Below are positions 43,296 to 55,595 of a DNA stretch of 64,000 bases, one piece after another; position 1 is the first letter of the stretch; each line of letters opens with the position of its first letter. The notes beneath the pieces are model-generated. The model ran no database searches. It was given only the letters and a program-made list of their open reading frames with translations, and was not told the DNA's origin. The DNA comes from Sympetrum striolatum (Eukaryota > Arthropoda > Insecta > Odonata > Libellulidae), in the NCBI GenBank assembly GCA_947579665.1, contig CANPUZ010000051.1, positions 310,001 to 374,000 on the forward strand. Direction: 5' to 3'. The translations under genes and the position numbers were made by a program.

Positions 43296-44655
43296 AAGAA
43301 AAAATGAACACAAAAGGGTGTCTTTGAATAAAAGTGAAACGTACTATCTATTAAGATACGTGAGTGATCATTAAAAGGGATTACACTAAACACCACAAAC
43401 AGCTAATAAAATCAAGTGATTGGCGCAGCACAAACATTCTTATTTGACCTACGGAATTCGTGAAAATATTCTACAGTCGGTTCTAAAATGGTGGATTTAC
43501 GTGATTCGGGAATTCCCCATAATTACATTTATTATTTATGTATTAAACTCTATTATTCAGGTGATACATCGGGTACAAATGATTGGAAGAACACAAATTT
43601 CGTTTGTTATCCATTTTAATCAACGTTTGACTTCAGGTCCAAGTTACGAGAGAACTTCGAAAAGATTGGAAATATCAATATTATCAATTGCCAGAAATTG
43701 ATAAACTTTGACAAAAACTGATATAAGTTGATAAATGAATTAAAAGATATAAATTTTATTTGACACCGTCTGAATAGATAAAAATGTTAAGTAGAACTAT
43801 TTTTATAATTAATTTAGTGGACTTCTTTCCGAAGTTTTTAAAAATATGAAATAAACAATCCGAATGATACCGTCCACTTGTTTATGTTGCATTGTTTGCA
43901 AAGTTTTTGCGATTAAAAATACAAAACAAAATTATTTCTTTCTTTTGCTTGTTTCACATTGTGCAAAGAGTAGCAGACACTGAAAGCATTAAATAATAAT
44001 ATATATTTTCGTGAGTTTATTGTTTGAAAAGTTATTAACGTTGAGAAAACTAAATATAAAAATACTATTTAATTGTTTATTTGACATTTTTGAAGGGGAT
44101 TTTAATCGCAAAGAATGTTTAATAATATTGCATTGTTGATTTTCTTACGTAACGCATTTTAAAAAGCTACTTTCTCTATAATTATTAAATAAAACTGCTT
44201 TTGTTCATTCAATACTTTTTAGAATAATTGTCGCATGAAATACTTACTTAGAAGATATTGCCAATTTGTTTTAATTAACGCCGTTTAAATAGTCATCGTA
44301 TCTAAATAAATATACCACAAATTAATATTCTTCATTTCTTTGTTTTTCATTGTTTTAACAGTCATTGTCGTCGAAGATAGATTACGCGATTCTTCGTTTG
44401 TTTATTTTTGCGATTACGTCATAGTCTCAAAACATCCGTCAATCCGCAATGTTGGCAGCAATGAAAAGAAATCCCGTTGTGGGGCGCTGTAAGGCGTTGC
44501 TAAGGAGGAGGGATTTGGCGGGAAAGCGGCTGTTGGTTGCTAAGGAGATGCGACAATGGGGAGGGAAGAAAGGGAAACACAGAGAAAGGGTTCTCCAGAA
44601 AGGGTTTCCCTTATAAAAGGAGTAATATAAGGGTACGGGACGAAGTCAAGGCGAA
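43296..44655. other. AT-rich spacer without recognised gene
   Basis: 43,300-44,440 is AT-rich and unremarkable; a 93-codon plus-strand frame at 43,420-43,701 has no recognisable domain. 44,440-44,640 is GC-richer with repeated GGTTGCTAAGGAG words (about 44,496 and 44,534) and could be regulatory, which I cannot show. Confidence 0.35.
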
Positions 44656-44689
44656 ACATTAAAGTTTGTGGAAAGTTTTCGCTACGGGG

Positions 44690-44945
44690 GGAACATTTAG
44701 GCGTATTTTGTAGAAATTCTCGAAATTTCGATTCATAAACAATATTTCATGACCGTAATAAGAATCTTTATTTAATTTCCGTTCTTTTGGTGCTTGTCTC
44801 GACTATTTAAAACCATTCCTTTTAATTTAATTCTTCGAAGGAATCAAAGCCTGCAACCGATGAAAGCGAAGTTTACGTGTATTCCTTATGGAAATTCCTA
44901 TCTAAGCGATCCTGGTTCGAACCCAACTAAATTATCGAATTAAAT
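44690..44945 (-). mobile_element. SINE-A copy 14
   Basis: Minus strand: GTTGGGTTCGAACCAGGATC (B-box GGTTCGAACC, about 44,910-44,930), CATAAGGAATACACGTAAAC, GGTTGCAGGCTTTGATTCC, block 1 (CACCAAAAGAACGGAAATTA, AAGATTCTTATTACGGTC). Block 2 is absent. Confidence 0.8.
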
Positions 44946-45424
44946 TAATTCAGTCTTTCCTTCCTGGTCTCAGAGAATACGTATGCAATGTTTGAAGTGA
45001 ATCGAGCGAACGGTGTGGACCACAATCCAAGACAAACACACATACTAAAACATGCACACACAAAACACCCTCACACAATTTAAGTTGTTAATATTCGCAT
45101 AGTTAAATAGCATTTGCAATTAATGGCGTTTTTGAGCGCGACTATAGGAAGCGATCTTTGCAGAAGTTGTCGGCACTGTTACTCCCCTTTCGCTACTTTT
45201 AATGCCCTTTTCGTGTTTTGGTTTGGGATGAAGAGTTAATCTAAGTTTGAGGAGAAGATGGGGAAAGGAAAAGGGTTCTCATGGTGACGACAGGGATTCC
45301 AAAGACGACGATTTTGACGATAAGCTACGATCGAACCAGTAAATATACCTATAAACATATTCTCTTATGACATACGACATATATTATCATAAAGTTAACT
45401 GGTAGGAATCACTTCCACCCTTTT

Positions 45425-45765
45425 ATTTGACGATTTCACGGGGTTCGAACCCAGTTCGCTCAGATAGTTTTCCATAAAGAATACACGAAAAACTCATTTT
45501 CATCGCATGCAGGGTTTATTTCTTTCGCGAAATTAAATTAGAAGGAATAGCCGCACGTCAAAACACCGAAAGAAAGAAAATCCAACGAAGATTTTTATTT
45601 CATTCGTGGAATCTTACTTCCGGTTCGAATTTGCGAGAATATCGGTAAAATATACATAACTTTTGTGAAATTTGGAGGTTGTAAACAACTCATCCCCCTG
45701 ACGACCGATCCCATTGTTGAATCCGATGTATTATCCCGTAAAAATACTCGAGACTCATAAAGCTG
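45425..45765 (+). mobile_element. SINE-A copy 15 (subfamily with GCATGCAGGG)
   Basis: Head ACGGGGTTCGAACCCAG (B-box), AAGAATACACGAAAAACTC, ATCGCATGCAGGGTTTATTT, block 1 variant and block 2 (GTTGTAAACAACTCATCCCC, GACCGATCCCATTGTTG). Best partner is copy 11. Confidence 0.85.
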
Positions 45766-46019
45766 ATGATATATTACATGGATAACGAGAGATTTTCTCT
45801 AAGAAGGCAAACAGCCAATTACGTACTGCAGGTACGTAATTTTTGTTAGGAATGGTAGATTACCAGCTCATCGACGAGGGAAGTTAAATGTCTTGTTTGT
45901 AATAAATTATTATATTTTAGAAAAATGTTGCTTACAATCTATAATTCTTTCGAGATAAATTTAGAAATAAAAAATAGCTTTGTTTGATTTTCGTTGAAAT
46001 TTCAATACATATAAAGTCA

Positions 46020-46355
46020 TAAAAGGTTCAATGGAGTATTACATATTGATGTTAGTCCGTCCAGAGTATCCTTGGTTCGACTCTGGACGACTCGAATCGT
46101 CTCTCTCATGAGAAATGCACGTAAAGTTCGTTTTGATCGATTGCAGACATTTTTTCTTTTGAAGAATTGAATCAGAAATAATGATCGTACGAAATCGACA
46201 TTAACACCAAAAGAAAGGAAATTGAACAAAGATTCTTATTTCGGTCGTGGAATATCGTATTCGAGTCGAAATTGAGAGAATTCAGACATAAATTACGAAA
46301 AATTCGTGTGCTTTCGTGGGAATAAACAATTCCCTAACGACAAAGGTTAAGTATT
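46020..46355 (+). mobile_element. SINE-A copy 16 (near full length)
   Basis: GGAGTATTACATATTGATG, head stem GTCCAGAGT/ACTCTGGAC with GGTTCGACTC, ATGAGAAATGCACGTAAAG, GATTGCAGACATTTTTTC, block 1 (ACACCAAAAGAAAGGAAATT, TTATTTCGGTCGTGGAATAT) and a CTAACGACAAAGG ending. It matches copies 1, 2 and 10 most closely; these four form one subfamily. Confidence 0.87.
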
Positions 46356-46739
46356 TTTGTATTCTAGTACGGATATAAATGGGAAATATAATAAGAAATG
46401 TATCGAGAAGAAGATCCGACATTTTATGATAATAAACCCATTGGTAAAGTTTGAAAATTTAAATACAGCTATACATATTTATAAATAATATCACCTTCCA
46501 TAATAAGATTCATACATTTGACTTTTTAGATGAAATTTCAAACGATTTATGCTTTCGTTCTCAAAAATATGGACTTTTGTCAATCCAATATGGCATAGGG
46601 ATTAATTACATATTTTCGTAACTGAATCTAATTCTAATTACGTCATATATTTGCTAGGGAATCCACTACTGTTAGTGATTAACTAAATGAACATTTCCGA
46701 GAGTAAGCGAAATTATAAGTATAATTTAAATGTGTATTA

Positions 46740-46955
46740 TAAGCGGACTCAACCCTTCATCAGCTATCCAAGCGCTTTCTAAGCAAACTTAGCGTTTTTA
46801 AGCAAATTAAGCGCTCTCTAAGCTAACTTATTGCTTTATAAGCTAACTAAGCGTTTCGTATGTTAACTTAACGCTTTCTAAGCTAACCCAGCTTCTTCTA
46901 AGCAGACTCAACGCTTCATCAGCTAGCCAAGCGCTGCCTAATCAAACGATACGCG
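46740..46955 (+). repeat. 20-bp array A22 (GCGCTTTCTAAGCTAACTTA)
   Basis: About ten units, with AGCGC added before the TTTCTAAGC word; one 19-base unit near 46,800. Related to A17 in having TTTCTAAG. Confidence 0.88.
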
Positions 46956-47640
46956 TATAGGAAATAAGCATTGAATAAGTGCCTCTCAAACGCATTAAAT
47001 TTGAACGTCGTGTTGAATGTCCGTTAGCAACCGTTGCCAACGAAAGACACAAAAGTAAACAACTCATTCAGGGAGTTCTGGTTTTGAATGTCCTCTTTCC
47101 TTTGAGAATCCCTTTTATAAGCGATGAAATGAAGAAAGAAGATTCAATTAACTAATGGTGTCGAGTGATTAAACAGAGGAATAATAAAAGAATGCGTTAA
47201 AGAGAGGAACAAAGTATTGTTATCACACCTGTGGATCGAATCCGGACGATTTGAGAGACATCTTCTGGCTTTTGAAAAAGCATTGAATTCACTTCAAAGT
47301 GGAATACACAGATTTCATAGAATACACTATCTAAATTAGCACACGTCTTAGCTGTGGATATAACAGTTCTTGGCGTTGAGACGATTGAGTTGCTCTTTTC
47401 AATTCAACTTACAAAACGAGAGGCCGACGATGTCTATCTAAGACGACGATGAAGTGGAAAATAACGAGAGAAATTAATAGAACTGAATGCTAATATCAAA
47501 TAACTCACACCTTGATTTATTGATTCAAGTACCTATCTAATCTGGTTTAATCATTATCCGGAAAAATGTACACCGCTCTATTGTTCCCGCAAAATTATCA
47601 CATTTCATATTATTTAGTGTCATTCGATTAATGATTCCTT
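46956..47640. other. Spacer without recognised feature
   Basis: No repeat or coding signal recognised. Confidence 0.4.
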
Positions 47641-47654
47641 AAAACGAGACGCGA

Positions 47655-47708
47655 TCTGCTGTCGTATCGCTCAGTTGTCGTATCGCTGAGTTGTCGTGGA
47701 ACTGCTGT
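47655..47708. repeat. Short tandem repeat GTTGTCGTATCGCTGA
   Basis: CTGTCGTATCGCTCAGTTGT, CGTATCGCTGAGTTGTCG: about three units of roughly 18 bases. Local and not seen elsewhere. Confidence 0.7.
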
Positions 47709-47755
47709 ACAGGTGTTATCTGAGAGGTTTAATGAGTTTTTATCCTAAACGTACT

Positions 47756-47806
47756 TATTCTAAGCGCACCCAACGCATCCTAAGCACACTCAACGCATCC
47801 TAACGT
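47756..47806 (+). repeat. Minimal 20-bp array A23
   Basis: Two and a half units: CTAAGCGCACCCAACGCATC, CTAAGCACACTCAACGCATC. Confidence 0.75.
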
Positions 47807-48170
47807 TAAACTTGTGATTTACATCTCGTGTCGCAATTCCACTTTCGCCTATAAATTAATAAAACTACGGTAAACAGAAGTCGTGTATTCAATGAATCAC
47901 TTCATGTAAAGCATCGCAATCCAACTCCATGGACCACAGCTGAGCGGACAAACTTCCCAGACACAAATGATCTCCATCAAAAGCCTTCCCAAATCAACTT
48001 TGATCAAATTAAACTCCAACTAAAAGTAGGATTCCAAAACTAACTTCGAAGGAGAAAAAGAACTTCGGATTCTGAACAACTGAAAGTGGGACAACCCAAA
48101 AACAAAGTTGAGTCGAAGAGGACAAACAGTTTTCGCCAAGGACCTGCATCTCGGAATCACTTATTCTTTC
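47807..48170. other. Spacer without recognised feature
   Basis: Purine-rich and A-rich on the plus strand toward 48,170. No gene recognised. Confidence 0.4.
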
Positions 48171-48174
48171 GATA

Positions 48175-48290
48175 AAGTGAATGGAGGTGTAGGAAAAGTG
48201 AAAGCCACGTCACTGATATACGCAGACGTATGAAAGTGAAAGATAAATCATCAAAGTGAATGATAGCTAACGAGTGAAGAATTTATGCTT
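48175..48290. repeat. AAGTGAAAG tract before array A24
   Basis: AAGTGAATGG, AAAAGTGAAAGCC, GAAAGTGAAAG and AAGTGAATGATAG in 115 bases, like the long tract at 4.9-6.1 kb, and likewise running directly into a GCTTAG-oriented array. Confidence 0.6.
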
Positions 48291-48722
48291 TGTTTGATTC
48301 GGATATGCTCGTTATGCTATGCTTATGCTTTGTGCGCTTGTAATACGTTACTTATGCTTAGCTTTACGCTGATATCACTTAGAATATGCTTAGATAGCTG
48401 AATTTATGCTTACTTCGCTCACAACGTATCGACAATGATAACTTTATGCTCACTCTGCTCAAAATGAACGATGAAACTCTACTCTTTGCTTAGTTCTATT
48501 GAAATATTCTTTTTATGCTAAGTTAATGCTCACTGCGCTTATCATGAGATGATTTCGTTTTCTTCACGCTAAGTTTGCTCACAATATGCTTAATTTAAGT
48601 TGAGTTCGCTTAGAATGTGCTTACCTCGCTTACAATGTGCTGACTGTGCTTACTCTACGCTAAGTTCGCTTATAATATATCGATGATCTTTACGCTAAAC
48701 TTTGCTTAAATTATATATAACT
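48290..48722 (-). repeat. 20-bp array A24 (highly degenerate)
   Basis: GCTTA and CGCT words recur (AGTTCGCTTAGAATGTGCTT, ACCTCGCTTACAATGTGCTG), but many units are shorter or longer than 20. It is the oldest-looking array and the last before a 15-kb gap in the series. Confidence 0.75.
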
Positions 48723-50565
48723 TAAACTCCCCCGTGATGCATGATGGGTCTTAATTTCAATTCTTTAATAAATATACAAACATTTAAATATAGAATACTG
48801 ATTATATATGTTATCAACACCTTAATTTCTCCACATAGTGAAATATAAAAGTGATCGAAGTGAATGATGTGACTCTGAAGTGAAATACAACGTCACAGAT
48901 TATGCACTGATTAGTATGGCTGAAATGAATTGCTAAAAAAACCCGTAAGAAAAAGTAAGTTTTATAAATGGCACTCACCATTATAGTTGAAGCAGATGAC
49001 GGTCGATGGCACGCTGTTCCGACAGATGGCAGCACTATTCACTTCTGCGACATCTGAAAAAGGCACAAATAAAATGAGAAAACACATCACTTACAGTTGG
49101 CGCCTAGAAATATAACCAAAATATATATATACGAAATAAAAACTTTGAAGAGCTGAACGGCGAGTTGTAAAGTCTTAGCAAACCTCCAACGTCGTACAAC
49201 AGACCAAAATGGTAATTTTATTTTGTTATATTCAGAATGCAAAAATTGATTAATTCGTTGTTTTTAAGTGCTTCCACTCCATATTCATTTACTATCCTTC
49301 CGTCATCGGTGTTTAATCTTTGTTTCTATTTTGGCATTGTGAACAACCACCATCAGTCTTCACGTAGTTACCCAATTTCGTGGTTATTGCGAGATATTTA
49401 CGTCAAAACGTCGTTTTCATTTATACCTTTTCGTAATCATGTTAAATACAACATGATTGCTATATTTCTTCAAAGTTTTATTTGGAGGCTGATTTTAAAT
49501 TTAAAACACGAATATTTCAAAATAATTATTCAGTTATAATAATTAGCAGAAAATTGTAACTGTGAGCTGACTCTCTAGCTGTAGATTGAGCTCTTGCTGA
49601 TTGATAAGGTTTAAAAGTTTTCTCCTTTGCTTTAAATTCCATTTGTCTTTATTGGTTTTCTTTTCTGTATATTGTTAATTTTCGACATTCTCTGTCACCT
49701 TTTAGGCTCCCACTGTTTAAATGTGTGGTCTTTATTATTATTAATAGTTTTTGTTTGTAATTTGCTAAAAGTTTAACACTTAATGTATTGGAGAAATTTA
49801 TAATTAATCGCCAGTTTTATCGGTCATCATCGAATATGTCCAGAAAAGCATTATTTATCATCTTTGTGACAATTAGTTAATATAATATATAAATTTTAAA
49901 ACACTTATACATCCCAAGGAATAACGGACTTGAAAAAGGTCTGACAGGGCCGGGAATCGAACCCGGCATCTTCCTCTATCCTACTTCTCATATACCGTAT
50001 CTTCTTTTCTTTTTTTTACAGGCACCTCCGTTTAAGGAATTTAGGAATTACCTATATAATGACAAGGACTTCAAGACAGTCCATGAAAAAATCTATTGAC
50101 AAATGCATCCGGCTGAAGAAACTTTATAAAATTCTTATTATACTACGTTGTAGCTCATAGAATACCTATTATATTATTAATTTATTATAGCTTTTAACTT
50201 TTATTATAACTAAATCAATTAGGTCTTCTATACCTTTTGCTAAATTTACTTTCTAAAATAATTGTTCATATCTAATCTTTTTCGCTTTTCATATATCTAT
50301 GTTTGTATATTATTGTATTTATTTCTATTACTGTGTTTTCGCGGGTTTTTTTCACCCCCCTTCTTTGTGGGTGTTTTCCCGCAACGTGGCTTTTTTCTTA
50401 GTCAACCTCCAGTTGCAAAGATTCTTTCCCACACCCTACTCTTTTTTGTATTTTTTTATTAAGTTGAGTTTTTAATAAGTTTAAATGCAATCGACATACG
50501 AGGTTAGGTGGAAGAGAGGCCCACTTGAACCTAACCTCGCCAATAAGGGGTCAAACCCTATCTGG
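48723..50565. other. AT-rich region without arrays
   Basis: First part of the array-free compartment. A lone minus-strand tRNA-like T-arm (GCCGGGTTCGATTCCCGGC, 49,950-49,970) is present; its presumed acceptor 3' strand CCTGTCA has no partner upstream, so no tRNA is called. 50,491-50,532 holds an 11-bp inverted repeat CGAGGTTAGGT/ACCTAACCTCG. No supported coding sequence. Confidence 0.45.
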
Positions 50566-50662
50566 CATATTTAAATTTAATATAGTCTTCCGGAATACTG
50601 CCGTAGATAAAAAATTCTTATTTGTGGAGAAAGTCATGTGCTGGCCATATCAGATTTTTTCG
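50566..50662 (-). mobile_element. Family B element, 5' fragment B5
   Basis: Minus strand starts CTGATATGGCCAGCACATGA, CTTTCTCCAC and runs through ATCTACGGCAGTATTCCGG to TATATTAAATTTAAAT, matching the first ~95 bases of B1. The rest of the element is missing. Confidence 0.7.
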
Positions 50663-52870
50663 TATACATTTCATTTATATTGGAATTCGTTATACTACTT
50701 GGGTGGATATCTTCGAAAGCTTAAAAACTAGTCCGTACTTGACTAGGCTTTTCGTTTTTTTAGCATTTAAAATTTTCTTAAAGCTTAATTTTTTTTACAA
50801 AATTGTTGACTTTTTGCCCATTTTTTCGTGAAATTTTTCATAACTTTGAAAGAGAGACTTCTTGAAATTATTTATATTGAATCGCTATTTTACTAGGTTT
50901 TCTGGAATTTTGGGCATTTTAAGCTGAAATAACTTCAAATTTGAGAGAAATTATTCAATTTTGCCCATTATTTCGTCGAAATTTCGAATAATTGAGAATT
51001 GATCATCATACCTGGTGTGATATCTTCAAAATCTTAAAATGTAAACACTAACATTGTTGCATGATAACTTCAGGGAAAATTAAAACATGCATGGAGAAAT
51101 CCCGTCACAATGTACCTTGAATATCATTACAAACTGAGCTAAGTCTTCAAATAATAAAATGATAACTAGCACAACATTTCCTTTGTGATGCAGAATGATT
51201 ACCTATTTTCTTAGTAGTATAGTTATAAAAACCTACTTTCCAGTAGCAAAAATCCATTCTGTACAGTGATACAGTACGTTTTACACTGATAATTACAATA
51301 TAGTTAATGACTATATAACTACTATAGAACATGTATCAATTTTCTATAACCTTACAATCAACAAAATATATTTATTGAATAGTTATAACGTCTCACTATT
51401 ACATTACGATTTTTGGTAATCTTAAAGTATCATCATATGTTCAACATGCAATCATTATGTACAATTATTTATGTTTTCCTTTAAAAATTAAATACCACTA
51501 GCAAATGCATGTTTCTAATGTATGACAAGATTTAGCATTTACTCAAAATCATTAAAATAAAATTCCTTATTTGTGACTTAGAATGTGATTTTGTACTTTA
51601 GTATAAATACATTTATCAAGGGTGAACTAATAAATAAAATAATACGGCCTGCTGTAGTTCAAAGACTAAAAACTATAGCTCTTAACTCATCCGTGATTTT
51701 TTTGCATATAACATTACATTTTGCAGACAAATGATAATAACACCAAGTGATACATAAGAATAAGCCTTGCAATGAGGATATGCAGAAAAGGAACTCGATA
51801 TAAATTAACCATTACCTTACCATTACACATTACTTTCAAACTACCATAATACATTACCAAGTTCATACTCTAACCAACAACAAAGAGGAGACACAGAAAT
51901 AAAAAAAAACTCTTGTCCTCAGGAAATATTGTGAGAAAGCTACTGAAGTGTACTCAAAAATCAGAATTTGACTTCACATTGGCATATTTGGCAAAATAAT
52001 TAATTATCTCACAATGAATTCCAAAGTTTTGAGAGAAAATTATTAATCAACGATACAAAATATTTCTATTCCTATGGAAAATTTGAATTAATTAGAATGT
52101 AGTAGTAGATGAGAAAATACATAAAGAACACATCAATACCTTACTTTATTCCATGCTTTTTGAATGGCATCCATCTAACAACACTTCTATCCTCAACTTA
52201 TATCCGGAGCATAGGCTGAGAAGAGGTTTTCCAGTTCATGATGTGGACCGATATATTCTCTTTCACAGTAACTGATATTGCATCTTACCTCACCACATAT
52301 ACAACCTTGTACATAATAACAATGTGTTTATTATGAATGAAATCCCATTGACTGTTTAAAAACATTTACAATATTATAAAATACTATTGAGATAAGAAAT
52401 ATAGCCAGGAAAAATAAATACAATCAATAAAAAACTATGTAGAAAAAAAAAACAATAAAATAATGTTAACTTAGTATCTAATTTTATGTTTTTAAAACTA
52501 ATGTTGTCTTAGGTGAAGGAATTATTCATTCAAAATATGTGAGATAAAATTATACAATTATATATTATAAAATATTATACATAATTATTCACTTTGAGGA
52601 AAAAAAACTAGCTGCAATGATTTGGACACTGTCATAGGTGCATTTTACTACCTCATTTACCACTGAATATGATATTTGCATTAATGCATTATAGCTTATG
52701 CATCACAATAAACGTTTATTAGCTACACTTGGGAGTGTTTTAACATTAACCCCACTTAATCGAAATGCAATATAAATGCTGAATTGAATTCAAATAGAAT
52801 AATTCACTAAATAATAACATAAATTAACTAAAAAACAATATTCCAATGCAGGGGCCATATTCTGTATCTA
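50663..52870. other. AT-rich region without recognised feature
   Basis: Very AT-rich; no 20-bp units, no SINE-A, and no domain-bearing frame. If 55-60 kb holds exons, this could be intron or intergenic sequence. Confidence 0.4.
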
Positions 52871-52874
52871 ACTT

Positions 52875-53055
52875 CCCGTCAGTACGGTAGCCTCTCAGTC
52901 GGTTGGGATCGCAAACCGACTCCTTGAGCTCTCGATGCTATTCCCTAAGCTCCTGCATCGGTACGACGGCTAGCCATCGTCGGTAAATCTACCGATAGTG
53001 AAAACGACTCAGTAGCGATAGGGGTCAGTTGGTTAGCAGACGAACTGTAGCAAGT
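52875..53055. other. GC-rich segment with inverted repeats
   Basis: Stands out from its AT-rich surroundings. CATCGGTACGACGGCTAGCC with ATCGTCGGTAAATCTACCGA gives nested inverted words, and GTCGGTTTGCGATCCC-type words are on the minus strand. It precedes the retrotransposon fragment and may belong to it or to another element; I cannot assign it. Confidence 0.35.
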
Positions 53056-53089
53056 GTGTGCATATTTAACAATATCATCAAGGCAAATG

Positions 53090-53318
53090 CGTCAATTGAA
53101 TGGCCATAATCAGCAGAATGCCTACAGAAGACGATTTTTGAAGGAAAGATCAAGGGGAAACGACAAAGAGGAAGAAGAAAATTCGGAATGCTGACTGATT
53201 TAAAACAAGGAAAAGAATATCAAGTTCTAAAAAGAGAGGCACAGGATAGAGATGCCTGGAGGAGCAAGTTTTGTTGAGACCTGTCTGCGGACAGAAGCAC
53301 AATGATGATGATGATGAA
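53090..53318 (+). pseudogene. 3' end of an RTE/jockey-like non-LTR retrotransposon
   Basis: The plus-strand frame 53,131-53,277 ends in a stop and encodes a C-terminal tail with EGKIKGKRQRGRRKFGML and AQDRDAWRSKFC. A GK(R)-rich stretch, then a G-M-L motif, then AEDR-W-R is the usual C-terminus of several endonuclease-type LINEs of animals. Five ATG trinucleotides (53,302-53,316) follow 24 bases after the stop, the kind of short tandem 3' tail such elements have. Everything upstream of these last ~50 codons is missing or frame-shifted, so this is a strongly 5'-truncated copy. Assignment to a clade is uncertain. Confidence 0.75.
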
Positions 53319-53734
53319 TTAGCAAATGTAAAATAAAGCCGCAATAAGACATTCGATTGCATAAAACGAATGCAATTCTCACTTTTAGATGAAAACTGAT
53401 GTATGCCATAGCACATATGGATGCAGGTATGCACTACATTTCTTGGTGCATGCATCTGTCCAAGGACGTGGAATAAAATAAACGTTTGAATCTTTAATTA
53501 ACAATTGCATTGATACGAGTAAAACTTGGTTGATACAGACGCTTCCATAAAATTAGAAAAACTTTCTAAAATACTGGTATTTGTACCTTTGTATACTCGA
53601 TTCTTCACAGTATATCGTTCATAACTGCAGTTACTAATATCTCCTTAAATTTCTCCCTCTTCATATAATCTACAACTTATTGCTAACATTAATTTGAGTT
53701 GGGCATATTTTCTCAATGTGTTCTTACCGATAAA

Positions 53735-54050
53735 TACATGAGCTGGGGACTCAACAATCACCTTTATCGTCAGGGGGATGGGTTGTTTACAACCTCAAAA
53801 TTTTGATAAAATATTCACGCACTTTATCAAAATGTGCGCAAACTTAAATATCAAACGATATTCAGGAACACAAAAAGAATCCTAGTTCTATTTATTTTCT
53901 TATGGTGCTTAATTTGACTTCCTACAAAAATTATTTCTAATTTAATTTTGAAAAAAAAATTAACCCTGCAACAAAAAATGACCTTGACATTTATTTCTTA
54001 AGAAAACGTTTTCACCCGTCTGGGTACAAAACATGGACTTGAGGGAAATA
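53735..54050 (-). mobile_element. SINE-A copy 17, the only one in the array-free compartment
   Basis: Minus strand: TTAAGAAATAAATGTCAAGG, TTGTTGCAGGGTTAATTTT, block 1 remnants (AGCACCATAAGAAAATAAAT, AGGATTCTTTTTGTGTTC) and a well-kept block 2 (GGTTGTAAACAACCCATCCC, CCTGACGATAAAGGTGATTG). Head degraded to GTACCCAGACG. Confidence 0.75.
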
Positions 54051-54770
54051 AAGAGTAGCCTGTAAATAGCCTAAGAGAAGCCTCTGCATGGGGTTGACTT
54101 TTAATAATGTAGAATATTTCTAGGTTGCGTGACTCTTGGTTCTCAATTATTTCGTAAACATACACACACACACACACAATTTTATATTTTACATATGTAT
54201 TCATATAGAAGACTAGTTGAAGTGTTCATTGCATCTCAAGGGGAAAATTTAAATTCATAAATGCAATTGTTATAGAGTTGATAGTAACACATACCTCATA
54301 CTTAAAACTAAATAGAAATAGCTAGGCTCTAATTATTTGCAAACCAGTAAACAAACAAAATGAAGTTATAATAAAATATGTAAAAACACCTATACATTAG
54401 AACTCACATCCTTTGAATTGAAAAACTTGTTTGATGAAGACAACATTTGTTTGAGGATAGTAAAAATTTATTCGAAGAAAGCATTACGATAAGAAGCATC
54501 ATGCTTAAGGAGATATTTTAGGAAAGGCACAGATGGATATCGGAATCAATGAACAAACACAAAAGAAATATATTTTATATCACTCTTAAACAACCAATGA
54601 ATACTCTTTGCGGAAAGTAAGTGTATTACGGAGCTGAATTGTGCCCCAATGCTATTATGCGTAACATGGAGCTTGATCAAATAACACAAATGCAGTCACA
54701 GTGCCTAAACAGATGCAGAGATTAACCAATAACTGAAATATATCAAATGTATATGAAGTGGAAGCACTTA
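54051..54770. other. AT-rich spacer with CA microsatellite
   Basis: A CA run of about nine units is at 54,160-54,178. No gene recognised. Confidence 0.45.
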
Positions 54771-54777
54771 AAAAATT

Positions 54778-55457
54778 CTGATGTGTCCAACACATGACTT
54801 TCTCTGTATTTATTGAAAACAGAAGCCTATGCCGGTAATATATAAATAACTATAAAACAATGAGTGTTACAGGAAAATTTTTCATACAAGCTTTGTAGTA
54901 AAAAACATTATCTACAACTTTGGTACATAATTGTATATACCTACATTCCATTTTGACAGAGATATGTATGAAAAACTTCCATTTCTGGATTAACAACAAC
55001 TTCCGGTTAATCATTATTGGGGAATAACTCCTAAACAATCAGTGTTACGAAAAAATGTTTCTTACAAAAGTTGTAGCAAAATACATTATCTATAATTTTT
55101 GTGTGTAAATGTATATACCTATATTGCATTCTGACAGAGATATTTAAGAAATAAAATTTTGTTCCGGATAAACCGCAACTTCCGGTTAAGCGATATTCTC
55201 CAAAAACTAATCAACTCTTGGCATTGTTGGGAAAATTCTAAATGTGAATTTTGAAAATGATCGGATAATTTCATTTTAAGATAGAGCGCCCACAAACTTT
55301 TTTACCACAGACAGACAGACGCACAGACAGACATGTTCGGGAAAATAGCTAAAACATGCTCTATGGGCCCCAAAACATCTATTTCCGTCAAAATCTGGAG
55401 GTCGAATTTTTTTGGGAATACAATACTTTCTCTATACTACCTATAGGGAGAAAGTAA
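54778..55457 (+). mobile_element. Family B element, copy B3
   Basis: Complete copy from CTGATGTGTCCAACACATGA to the hairpin CTTTCTCTATAC...TATAGGGAGAAAG. It provides the empty site for the MITE in B2. Internal ACTTCCGGTTAA words occur as two pairs. No coding capacity. Confidence 0.8.
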
Positions 55458-55595
55458 AATTATATAAGATGATAAAACTCAAGATTGTAGGCAATTATTC
55501 GGTCAATTTATATTATGAGAGTAATTAAGTTAAAGAATATATCACTAAATCACAAAGATTCCTAACAAACGTGGTGTCAGAGATCCAGAGTTATA

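Noticed and set aside
49945..50020. tRNA gene on the minus strand
   Set aside because: The T-arm GCCGGGTTCGATTCCCGGC is good, but the 5' acceptor strand that would pair with CCTGTCA and the D- and anticodon arms are not found.
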